A stretch of 44,119 nucleotides of DNA, taken from Rhizobiales bacterium SYSU XM002. GTDB taxonomy: Bacteria > Pseudomonadota > Alphaproteobacteria > Rhizobiales > Beijerinckiaceae. The notes under the pieces are model-generated. The model was given only the letters and a program-made list of their open reading frames with translations. It did no database searches and was not told where the DNA came from. The position numbers were made by a program, and so were the translations under genes. Positions 22,721 to 30,342 of this stretch are shown in pieces. Position 1 is the first letter of the stretch. Every line of letters begins with the position of its first letter. The DNA is taken from contig VWVY01000012.1 in NCBI GenBank assembly GCA_009846685.1, positions 1 through 44,119 of the forward strand. Reading direction: 5' to 3'.

Positions 22721-23124
22721 TGTTCATCGATACATCGGTGTTTGTGGCTATCCTCTGCCAGGAGGACGAAGCGGAGCGATTTGCCCGGGCGATCGAAGGG
22801 GCCAAGGCGAAATTCACATCACAACTGGTGCGCCTTGAAGCCTCGATGGTGCTGGCGACGCGGCTTGGCCGGACGCCGCGTGCCGCCGAGGCTGATTTCG
22901 ACGCTGTTCTGCAGGAAGCGCGCATTCAGATCGTGACGATCACGGATGAGATCGGTCGATTGTCGGTCGAGGCCTTTGAGCGCTACGGCAAGGGCAGGGG
23001 GCATCCGGCCCAGCTCAACCTTGCCGATTGCCTGTCCTATGCCTGCGCCAAGGCGTATCAGGTGCCGATCCTCTTCAAGGGCCGGGATTTCGCCAAAACC
23101 GATCTGCAGGCCGTGCCCTATTGA
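22720..23124 (+). CDS. vapC: VapC toxin, PIN-domain ribonuclease
   Basis: 134 residues from ATG 22720, overlapping the vapB stop. The PIN acidic residues are visible: D in MFIDTSVFVA, E in RLEASMVL, D in NLADCLSYACAKA and D in FKGRDFAKTDL. VapC toxins cut tRNA or rRNA when released from VapB. It ends 19 bases before the convergent traG stop. Intact, so it should act as a plasmid addiction module. Confidence 0.92.
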   Translation: MFIDTSVFVAILCQEDEAERFARAIEGAKAKFTSQLVRLEASMVLATRLGRTPRAAEADFDAVLQEARIQIVTITDEIGRLSVEAFERYGKGRGHPAQLNLADCLSYACAKAYQVPILFKGRDFAKTDLQAVPY

Positions 23125-23143
23125 ACGGGTTCGACAACGGCTC

Positions 23144-24796
23144 TCACGCCAACCCCGCAAACTCCCGGTCGGCATAGTACCGGAGCTTCCGGGCGACGAC
23201 GGGCCGTGATCCAGCGAGGAAGAGCAGCTCCGTCTCCGGGTGGATGTTCCGGACCTCATCGGGAGTGAGCAGCGGCCGCCCGGTTTGATGCGTCGCGTAA
23301 GTGATGCCGGTTTCGGTGGCATCGAGTGCGCGGGACATGGTCTGGAACTGGATGGTCTCGTTGCCGAGGAGATCGGAGACCAGGCGCGCTGTTTCGTGAT
23401 CGTTGACGCCGAAGATCTGGAGGACGCCGGCATTGGAGAGGAAGGTCCCGGCGCGGGGGCCATAGATGGCTTTCAGCTGGTGGATGTCCTGAAGGATCGG
23501 CCAGAGCTGGAGACCGTAACCGGCCATGAGGCCCATGGCACGTTCGATCGCGGGGAGACGACCGAGGCTTGCGAACTCGTCGAGGAGGAACAGGACCGGC
23601 TCACGCGGTTGTTGCGCCTCCCGCGCCATCGCGACAAGGCTTGATGAGAGCATAAGGCGCAGCCAGCGGGCATAGGTCTCGAGGCGATCCGGCGGCAGAA
23701 CGAGGAAAATCGTCGTCGTTCGGTGTTTCAGATCCGCGAAGGCAAAATCCGAGCGTGACAGGACCGCCCCCATGCGCGGGCTATCCAGAAAATGCGTATG
23801 CCGTTGTGCGGTTGAGAGCACGCCGGCCGCTTCCCGATCGGCTTTGCCGAGATGGCGGTTTGCGGCCCGCGCGACGAGCCCATGACCTTCGCTCGATTGC
23901 TGCATGCGTTTCAGGAGCTCGGAGAAGGCGTCCGGGGCAAGGGTGAGGTATTCCCGGAGGGTCGAGAGGTTGCGCCGCTCTGACGGCTCTGCTGATGCGA
24001 TCTGAAGGATCAGCCCGGAGAGGAGGGCTTTTGCTTCCTCGTTCCAATGGGTTTCACCGGTTTCTCCAGGGGCGTCCTGGACGAGGGCTTCCGCAAGGGC
24101 ATTTGCGTCTTCCATCGCATCGGGATGCTCCGGATCGAGCCGCCCCAAGGTATTGAAGGCGGAGGAGGGGAGGCCGGTCACGCCGAACGGATCGAGAATG
24201 TGCACCGGCCCAAAGCGATCGCGTGCTTTTGCAGTGACAATGGCATTCTCGCCCTTGGGATCGATACAGAGGATCGAGCGATCGAGAGTGAGAAGGTTCG
24301 GGATGATCGTCCCCACACCCTTGCCCGTGCGCGTTGGCGCCATGGTCAGGAGATGCGAGGGACCGGCATAGCGCAGGAGTTCTCCGGAATCCGGATCGCG
24401 ACCGATCAGAAGGCCGGATGAGTTTGCCGCGAAGGGCAACCGCTCCGCCTTCATCGCGAAGCGCGCCGAGCCGTGGCTGTCGCTCACACCCTCAAACCCA
24501 TGCCCGAAGGTCTCGACCATGGGATGGAACGCGGCCCGAAGCAGGAAGGCGATGCCGACGATCACGGCGCCAATGTTGAGCGCCGAGTGGATGAAGGTCT
24601 TCTTGAGGTTGGTGATCTCCATGCCGATCTCGATCAGGGCCAGCAGCACGAGCGTGACCAGGGCCGAGAAAAAGAAAACCTTGAGGGCATGAACGCCGAG
24701 GCGCAGCGGATAGAAAATGATGCAGCCCAACGCCCAGAGGGGATCGCGCCGCGCCTGAGAGAGCATGACGCGGAAAGCGTACCAGGTCCGGCTCAT
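23144..24796 (-). CDS. traG: TraG/VirD4-type coupling protein
   Basis: 550 residues. Two membrane helices lie near the N-terminus (about 38-57 and 73-90), followed by a cytoplasmic ATPase with Walker A APTRTGKG (about 153-160) and Walker B FLLDEFASLGRL, then LQDIHQLKAIYG. Coupling proteins hand the relaxase-DNA complex to a type IV secretion channel. The start overlaps the traD stop (TAATG). No channel genes are on the plasmid, so a helper would have to supply them. Confidence 0.93.
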   Translation of the reverse strand: MSRTWYAFRVMLSQARRDPLWALGCIIFYPLRLGVHALKVFFFSALVTLVLLALIEIGMEITNLKKTFIHSALNIGAVIVGIAFLLRAAFHPMVETFGHGFEGVSDSHGSARFAMKAERLPFAANSSGLLIGRDPDSGELLRYAGPSHLLTMAPTRTGKGVGTIIPNLLTLDRSILCIDPKGENAIVTAKARDRFGPVHILDPFGVTGLPSSAFNTLGRLDPEHPDAMEDANALAEALVQDAPGETGETHWNEEAKALLSGLILQIASAEPSERRNLSTLREYLTLAPDAFSELLKRMQQSSEGHGLVARAANRHLGKADREAAGVLSTAQRHTHFLDSPRMGAVLSRSDFAFADLKHRTTTIFLVLPPDRLETYARWLRLMLSSSLVAMAREAQQPREPVLFLLDEFASLGRLPAIERAMGLMAGYGLQLWPILQDIHQLKAIYGPRAGTFLSNAGVLQIFGVNDHETARLVSDLLGNETIQFQTMSRALDATETGITYATHQTGRPLLTPDEVRNIHPETELLFLAGSRPVVARKLRYYADREFAGLA

Positions 24797-25200
24797 TAGC
24801 GGAGATCCCCGGCCGGGGCGAGATGAGCCGGCCCTTCAGACCCAGCGCTTCCGGTATCGTCAGAGACCCCATGGCGCGCGTCGTCTCCATCATGCCCTGC
24901 ATCTGCGCCTGTGTCGTTTGCACCTGCATCGCTCCCCGGCTTCTGTTCGATAAACTCCGGGAAGAGGGCGCGATCATTCTCGCGGATCAGGAAGCCCGGG
25001 AGCTCGCGCTTGAGCCAATCGGAGAGACGGCGCGTGAACTCGGGATCATGGCCATTCTCCAGACGCTGGAGCAGAAACGCGCCCAGCAGCACCTTGCGGC
25101 GGGTATCGACCGCACGTTCCTGCTTCGAGAGCCGGGCCTGAAGCGCCTTCTTCCGCGCCTCGAGCTGCGCAATGCGTTCGGCAATGGACCGTCGGGCCAT
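24796..25200 (-). CDS. traD: TraD/TraC-like mobilization accessory protein
   Basis: 134 residues from ATG 25200 (MARRSIAERIAQLEARKKAL). The frame is open further upstream to 25332, but that part shows no protein-like sequence or initiation signal. The N-terminal half is a basic coiled coil with RRKVLLGAFLLQRLE, like the small TraD/TraC proteins beside traG in Ti-type systems; the C-terminal ~45 residues are Gly/Ala/Asp-rich and look disordered. It probably helps relaxosome assembly at the adjacent oriT. The exact family name is uncertain. Confidence 0.7.
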   Translation of the reverse strand: MARRSIAERIAQLEARKKALQARLSKQERAVDTRRKVLLGAFLLQRLENGHDPEFTRRLSDWLKRELPGFLIRENDRALFPEFIEQKPGSDAGANDTGADAGHDGDDARHGVSDDTGSAGSEGPAHLAPAGDLR

Positions 25201-25365
25201 GATGAAAATCTCCCCCTCGTTACGCCGGGAGAACCAGACCCCGCCTTCATGGCGCGTCTGGCTAAAGCCATGAGAGTCCCCTGCCAAGCGGAACGGAGAG
25301 CTGTAGGACAGGTTGCTGTGGGCAACTCCCACCGGGAAGCGGAGATCCGGAGGATCGAAGATTCA

Positions 25366-25401
25366 CAAGGGCGCACTTACGAGTTAGGACCAACTCGGAT
25401 T
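25366..25401 (-). other. oriT with RSF1010/Ti-type nic site and adjacent hairpin
   Basis: Read on the minus strand, the hairpin CGAGTT-6 nt-AACTCG (25397-25380) is directly followed by TAAGTGCGCCCTTG. This matches the nic region of RSF1010 and Agrobacterium Ti oriTs (TAAGTGCGCCCT after an inverted repeat). It lies between divergent traD and traA, exactly where MOB-Q oriTs are found. Confidence 0.88.
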
Positions 25402-25436
25402 GCGGAAAACGCCGCATGACGATGCGGACGTGACTT

Positions 25437-28400
25437 TTGGCGATCTATCACCTCTCGATGAAGCCGATCACCCGGAGCTCGGGACGTTCTGCGGTTGCAG
25501 CTTCAGCCTATCGTGCTGGCGAATGCCTCACGAACGAGCGCGATGGCCTCACGCATGATTATACCCGCAAGTCTGGCATCGAGCATGCCGAGATTGTGCT
25601 GCCGAAGGGATCAACCGCGGAATGGGCGCGGGACCGATCGGCGCTCTGGAATGCGGCCGAGGCCGCAGAAAAACGCAGCGATGCCCGTGTCGCGCGGGAG
25701 TTCGAGATCGCGCTGCCGCATGAGCTGAGCCCGGAAGAGCGTCTGGAGGCGACGCGGGCGTTCGCGCGAGGCCTCGCCGATCGATACGGCACCGCCGTGG
25801 ACTTCGCGATCCATTCCCCCAATGGCGAGACGGATATCCGGAACCACCATGCGCATCTGATGATGACGGTCCGGGCCCTTACAGAAACCGGCCTGGGCGA
25901 GAAGACTGTTATCGAGCGGGAGAATGGCTGGCTGCTCTCGAGGGATATGCCGACCTCGATGATGCAGTTGAAGGATATCCGCCGGGACTGGGAGGGGATT
26001 GCGAATGAAGCGCTGGCGCAAGCGGGGCATGACATCCGCATCGATCATCGTTCGCATCAGGAACGCGGCCTCGAGATCGAGCCAACTGAGCATATGGGGG
26101 TCTATGCCACGCAGATGGAGCGGCGGGGCATGGCCGTGGTCCGGCAACGGATCGACCAGCGTTCGGCGCAATCCAATGCGGCTTTGATCCGGGAAAAACC
26201 GGAGCAGGTCCTCTCGGTCATCACATCCGAGAAAAGCGTCTTTGACCGGCATGACGTGGCCCGGGCACTGCACCGGTACATTGACCAGCCCGAGGCCTTC
26301 CAGAGCGCGTTCGCGAAGGTCATGGCCTCGCCGGCTCTGATCGAGCTGAAGCCCGAGGCGCGGGGCGAGGATGGTTCGATCTCTCTCGCCCGCTACTCCA
26401 CCCGCGACATGGTCGAGACCGAGCGTGGGATGGCTGCGAACGCCAAGGCGATGGCCAGCAGGGCGGATCATGCCGTCGACCGCCGGCATGTTGAAGCATC
26501 CCTCAGCGCATTTGACCGGATGATCCGCACCAGCGCGGAACAATCCCTCGCGAGAGCCGTGAGAGCAGGGGAGATCGCGCCACAGGAGAAGGATGCACTG
26601 CTCGCCTCTACCGGCCTTGGCGACGAGCAGCGCAGGGCGGTGCGGCATATCACGGGCGATGAGGGCATTGCCGTCGTCATCGGCCTCGCCGGGGCCGGCA
26701 AGAGCACGATGCTCGGGGCTGCCCGTCAGGCCTGGGAATCCCAGGGATATCGGGTTCTGGGCGCTGCCCTTGCGGGCAAGGCCGCCGAGGGCCTTGAGGA
26801 ATCCTCGGGGATCCGCAGCCGCACGCTCGCGAGCTATGAGCAGGGCTGGCAGAACGGGCAGGGGAAGCTCGGTCCCAAGGAAGTGCTCGTCATTGATGAA
26901 GCCGGGATGGTCGGATCCCGCCAGCTCTCGCGCTTTGTCAGTGAGGCGCATCAGGCTGGCGCGAAGCTCGTGATGGTCGGAGACCCGGAGCAGCTCCAGG
27001 CGATCGGCGCCGGTGCACCGTTCCGCGCGATTGCCGAGCGCGTTGGCTTTGTCGAGCTCACGGAGATCCGCCGGCAGCAGGAGGACTGGCAACGGGAAGC
27101 GAGCCGGGCCTTCGCGCGGGGCGGTACATCCGAAGCGCTCGAGGCGTATGACAGCCACGGGATGGTCCGTTTCCATGAGGGGCAGGAGGATGCGAGGGCG
27201 GCCATCGTCAGGAGCTATCTGGCGGATGCACGCGCCAATCCTAAGGGAACCCGCATTGCCCTCGCGCATCGCCGCGTGGATGTCCGGGCGTTGAATGATG
27301 CGATCCGTGTGGCACGGCAGGAGCGTGGTGAGCTACCGAAGGGTGAGGATGCGGGCGAGCGGCGCTTCCAGACCAATGATGGCGAGCGCGCCTTTGCCCC
27401 CGGTGATCGCGTGGTGTTCCTCGAGAACAACCGCGACCTGCAGGTCAAAAACGGCATGCTCGGCACCGTGCGCGAGGTCGGGGAGGGCCGTCTCGTGGCA
27501 GCGCTCGACGGGAAGGGCAGGGATGGCCGAGACAGGATCATTGGGGTCCCGATGGAATCCTATCGGGCTATTGATCACGGCTACGCCACGACGATCCACA
27601 AGACCCAAGGGGCCACGGTCGATCGTGCCTTTGTCCTGGCGTCGAAAACCATGGATCGGCATCTGGCTTATGTCGCCATGACCCGGCACCGGCAGGGTGT
27701 GGAGCTTCATGCCTCCAGGGAAGAGTTCCGCGACGGCATGGAGGGGCTGTCGAAATCGCTCTCGCGTGACGGCGCCAAGGAAACCACGCTCGACTACGAG
27801 ATTCGCGACTTTGCCGAGAGGCGCGGCATCCGTGTCCCCGAAGCCATCGGGCGCATGGTCGCAAAGGCGTTCGAGACGCTGCGGCTGCCGAAACCTGCCT
27901 TCATCGAGTGCATGGTGCCAACGGCGATGGCCGGGAAGGAAGGGATGGAGAAGGGCGAGCATCCAGGTCAAGGGAGATCTGGAGAGCCGGGGAAGGTGCC
28001 GGGGGTATCCATGCATCAGGGTCAAGGTCGGTTTGGTGCAGGCCTCTCGAAAACCGCCGGTCAGGAAAAGCCAATGGAGGATAGCGCCAACCGGGAAGCG
28101 GAAAAGGCTACGGAGAAGAGCAGGGACGGTTCGGCGTGGCCGGAATCCCCTACAAGGGGTCAATCACCATCGTTTGAGGGCCTGAAGTTGCCCGTGCGGC
28201 AGAAGCCGGTGATCGGGCGGGAACGGCCGTCCGAACGTGCGGAGCGGGCGAAGACCGAGAGCAGGGGAGAGCAGCCCGATCAGGCGCGCGCGACTGTTCT
28301 GAAGGCGCTGGAGCGTCACGCCGAAGCCATTGCGGATGCCGCGCGCATGAAGGGTCTCGGCTTGCCCGTCGTGGCCCATCAGCGCATCGCTCTGAAAAAA

Positions 28401-28868
28401 TACGGCGAGGCGCTGGAGCAGATAAAGCCTGGCGCCGCGAAGCTCCTGCAATCCGCGCATCAATACGACGCGGAGGCGAAGCGCGCGATCGAGGGCGAGA
28501 AGGCTCCGGACCGCGCTGAAAAGCTCCTCGAGGCGATAGAGCGCGAGGGCAAGGCGCAGCAGGATCCTGCGATCCGCGCCGGGCGCTATGCCGGGAGATG
28601 GACCACATTGCAGGCCGAGGAAAAGGCAGTCGGACGGTCGATCACTCGGGAACAGCGGGAGGAGTTCGCGGCGGGACGGAAGGTACTTGCGGCCGAGATC
28701 GGCGGAGATCCAGAGGCAGCCAGAAAGCTCGCACAGGATTCTGAAAGTCACGGGATCGGGCCGAAGAGCGCCATCGCCGACGCTCTTCGTTCGGGGAAAA
28801 CAGGCAAGGCCTTCACAGAAGAGCTTGAACGGCGCGAGCGATCGCAGGATCAGGGCCACGAACGCTGA
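25437..28868 (+). CDS. traA: TraA, MOB-Q relaxase-helicase
   Basis: 1143 residues from a TTG start (MAIYHLSMKPITRSSGRS is the conserved relaxase N-terminus; no better start exists). The relaxase domain has the candidate Tyr25 (ASAYRAG) and the metal motif H137-H138-A-H140. The helicase domain follows: Walker A GLAGAGKST (about 419-427), Walker B VIDEAGM, GDPEQLQAIGAG and TIHKTQGATVD. A long Lys/Glu-rich C-terminal region (about 830-1143) follows. It nicks oriT, stays on the 5' end and unwinds the strand for transfer. Length and architecture match Ti-type TraA. Confidence 0.94.
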   Translation: MAIYHLSMKPITRSSGRSAVAASAYRAGECLTNERDGLTHDYTRKSGIEHAEIVLPKGSTAEWARDRSALWNAAEAAEKRSDARVAREFEIALPHELSPEERLEATRAFARGLADRYGTAVDFAIHSPNGETDIRNHHAHLMMTVRALTETGLGEKTVIERENGWLLSRDMPTSMMQLKDIRRDWEGIANEALAQAGHDIRIDHRSHQERGLEIEPTEHMGVYATQMERRGMAVVRQRIDQRSAQSNAALIREKPEQVLSVITSEKSVFDRHDVARALHRYIDQPEAFQSAFAKVMASPALIELKPEARGEDGSISLARYSTRDMVETERGMAANAKAMASRADHAVDRRHVEASLSAFDRMIRTSAEQSLARAVRAGEIAPQEKDALLASTGLGDEQRRAVRHITGDEGIAVVIGLAGAGKSTMLGAARQAWESQGYRVLGAALAGKAAEGLEESSGIRSRTLASYEQGWQNGQGKLGPKEVLVIDEAGMVGSRQLSRFVSEAHQAGAKLVMVGDPEQLQAIGAGAPFRAIAERVGFVELTEIRRQQEDWQREASRAFARGGTSEALEAYDSHGMVRFHEGQEDARAAIVRSYLADARANPKGTRIALAHRRVDVRALNDAIRVARQERGELPKGEDAGERRFQTNDGERAFAPGDRVVFLENNRDLQVKNGMLGTVREVGEGRLVAALDGKGRDGRDRIIGVPMESYRAIDHGYATTIHKTQGATVDRAFVLASKTMDRHLAYVAMTRHRQGVELHASREEFRDGMEGLSKSLSRDGAKETTLDYEIRDFAERRGIRVPEAIGRMVAKAFETLRLPKPAFIECMVPTAMAGKEGMEKGEHPGQGRSGEPGKVPGVSMHQGQGRFGAGLSKTAGQEKPMEDSANREAEKATEKSRDGSAWPESPTRGQSPSFEGLKLPVRQKPVIGRERPSERAERAKTESRGEQPDQARATVLKALERHAEAIADAARMKGLGLPVVAHQRIALKKYGEALEQIKPGAAKLLQSAHQYDAEAKRAIEGEKAPDRAEKLLEAIEREGKAQQDPAIRAGRYAGRWTTLQAEEKAVGRSITREQREEFAAGRKVLAAEIGGDPEAARKLAQDSESHGIGPKSAIADALRSGKTGKAFTEELERRERSQDQGHER

Positions 28869-28887
28869 AGCTGGGGGAAATGGAATA

Positions 28888-29553
28888 GTGACGACGACCG
28901 AGACTGAAGCACCAGCGGAGACCGGAGCTGCCGAGGCCTTTGCCGCCCTTCAGGAAGAGATCGCAGCGCTTGGCCAGAAGATCGAGGCGATGGCCGCCAG
29001 ACGGGCTACGCTGCAGTCTGTCGACTACGGACCTTCATTTGGAGAGGTTCTCTGCAAGCTTGCCGAACTGGAAACGAAGCTTGTCGGCATCGCGGATCAT
29101 CCGTCTCTCAGGCTCACCCCTGATCAGCACGCGCGAGCGATCGAGCGCGCGAAGGACGGAGCGTTCCAGGACGTTATCCGCCAGTTGCGGGATGAAGCCG
29201 GTGCCATCCGTCGGGAAAGGGAGGCGTTGGAGGAAATCGGCACGCATGGCAGGAACCGGAAACGTCAGAGATTATGGCTTGCGGGTGCAGTGCTGGTCGG
29301 GATTCTCGCCTATCCGCTTGTCGCAGTCACGTTACCGGGCGGGAGCTATCTGGCCGCGATGGCGACCGGGAAGCTGGACAGATGGCAGGCCGGTGCTGGA
29401 CTGATGCAGGTCGCGGATCCCGAAGGCGTGCGCTCCATCGCCAGAGCGACGCGGATCGTCAACGCGAATGCCGATGCACTCAGGGGATGTGCAGAGGCGG
29501 CAAGGAAGGCCGGGCGCGAGCAGAAATGTGTGGTTGTGGTCGGAATCGACTAG
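28888..29553 (+). CDS. DUF6118-like protein with one membrane helix
   Basis: 221 residues from GTG 28888 (GGGGGA upstream), 20 bases after traA. The N-terminal part is acidic and coiled (FAALQEEIAALGQKIEAM), a middle region has SLRLTPDQHARAIE, and one transmembrane helix lies at about 131-148 (LWLAGAVLVGILAYPLVAV). The C-terminus faces the other side and holds two cysteines (LRGCAEAAR, EQKCVVVV). I recall such proteins downstream of traA on alphaproteobacterial plasmids under the name DUF6118. A role in mating or entry is inferred from position only. Confidence 0.65.
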   Translation: MTTTETEAPAETGAAEAFAALQEEIAALGQKIEAMAARRATLQSVDYGPSFGEVLCKLAELETKLVGIADHPSLRLTPDQHARAIERAKDGAFQDVIRQLRDEAGAIRREREALEEIGTHGRNRKRQRLWLAGAVLVGILAYPLVAVTLPGGSYLAAMATGKLDRWQAGAGLMQVADPEGVRSIARATRIVNANADALRGCAEAARKAGREQKCVVVVGID

Positions 29554-29610
29554 AATGGCGGCATTACAAAACCAAATGCAGAGTCATTGCAAAAAAGGTA
29601 TGTTTGCGCT

Positions 29611-29934
29611 ATGACATGGCAAGTCGTTTTCTTTGACGAGGGTGTGAAAGCTGATCTCGAGGCGTTGCCGCTCGATATTATTGCCAGCTTTCTCCGCATC
29701 TCTCGGCTGATCGAGGCAAGGGGGCTACATATGGTCCATGAGCCCTATGTGAAGCACCTCGAAGGTCCGGTCTGGGAGATGCGGATGAGAGGCAAGGATG
29801 GGATCGCTCGCGCGGCCTATGTCACCGCAACGGGTAAGCGCGTCGTGATTGTCCATGTTTTCGTGAAGAAGACGCAGAAGACACCACGACGAGAAATCGA
29901 AACGGCTCTGCAAAGGGCCAAGGAGGTCCAATGA
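29611..29934 (+). CDS. higB: HigB/RelE-type toxin (phage Gp49-like)
   Basis: 107 residues from ATG 29611 (MTWQVVFFDEGVKADL); an in-frame start at 29587 is possible. The segment HEPYVKHLEGPVWEMRMRGKDGIARAAYV and VVIVHVFVKKTQKTP are typical of the Gp49/HigB branch of RelE-like ribosome-dependent mRNA interferases. The toxin precedes the antitoxin, the HigBA order. Its stop overlaps higA (ATGA). Confidence 0.88.
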   Translation: MTWQVVFFDEGVKADLEALPLDIIASFLRISRLIEARGLHMVHEPYVKHLEGPVWEMRMRGKDGIARAAYVTATGKRVVIVHVFVKKTQKTPRREIETALQRAKEVQ

Positions 29935-30236
29935 CGAGGAAGTTTATTCCGGTCGAGGAGGCCGCGAAGGAATGGTTCAAGAACCCTGAGTTCAGCGCTG
30001 CCTATGACGCGCTAGATGAGGAGTTCGCGCTTGCTGAAGCCTTGATCAAGGCCCGCGCTCAAGCGGAGATGACACAGGAACAGGTAGCCGAAAAAATGGG
30101 CACCACGCAGGCTGTTATCGCGCGCCTCGAAAGCGGTCGCGTCATGCCCTCGACGAGAACGTTGAAGCGTTTTGCGAAGGCAACCGGCACCAGACTGGTG
30201 ATTGCCTTTGATCGTCCCTCGGGCAAAGTAGCTTGA
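29931..30236 (+). CDS. higA: HigA-type antitoxin, XRE-family HTH
   Basis: 101 residues. The C-terminal half is a Cro/CI-type HTH (MTQEQVAEKMGTTQAVIARLESG); the N-terminal ~45 residues (FKNPEFSAAYDALDEEFALAEALI) match the toxin-binding region of antitoxins paired with Gp49-like toxins. It neutralises HigB and represses the operon. It is translationally coupled to higB. Confidence 0.9.
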   Translation: MTRKFIPVEEAAKEWFKNPEFSAAYDALDEEFALAEALIKARAQAEMTQEQVAEKMGTTQAVIARLESGRVMPSTRTLKRFAKATGTRLVIAFDRPSGKVA

Positions 30237-30342
30237 TTTAAAACTATAATGATATCAACAGTGTGGTTCCATAAGATCAATTGTGCGGATCGATATTTTA
30301 GTCCTGCAAATGAGGTAAAAAACAAAAAATTGGCAATTAAAA
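30237..30342. other. AT-rich spacer between higA and brxL (convergent)
   Basis: About 106 bases, clearly AT-rich, between the ends of higA (plus) and brxL (minus). On the minus strand, downstream of brxL, there is a run of T (about 30333-30315), but I see no convincing hairpin. Confidence 0.4.

Noticed and set aside
25611-27269. Long minus-strand open frame (552 codons) opposite traA
   Set aside because: It mirrors traA in a GC-rich gene, has no recognisable motif, and traA on the plus strand shows complete relaxase and helicase motifs.
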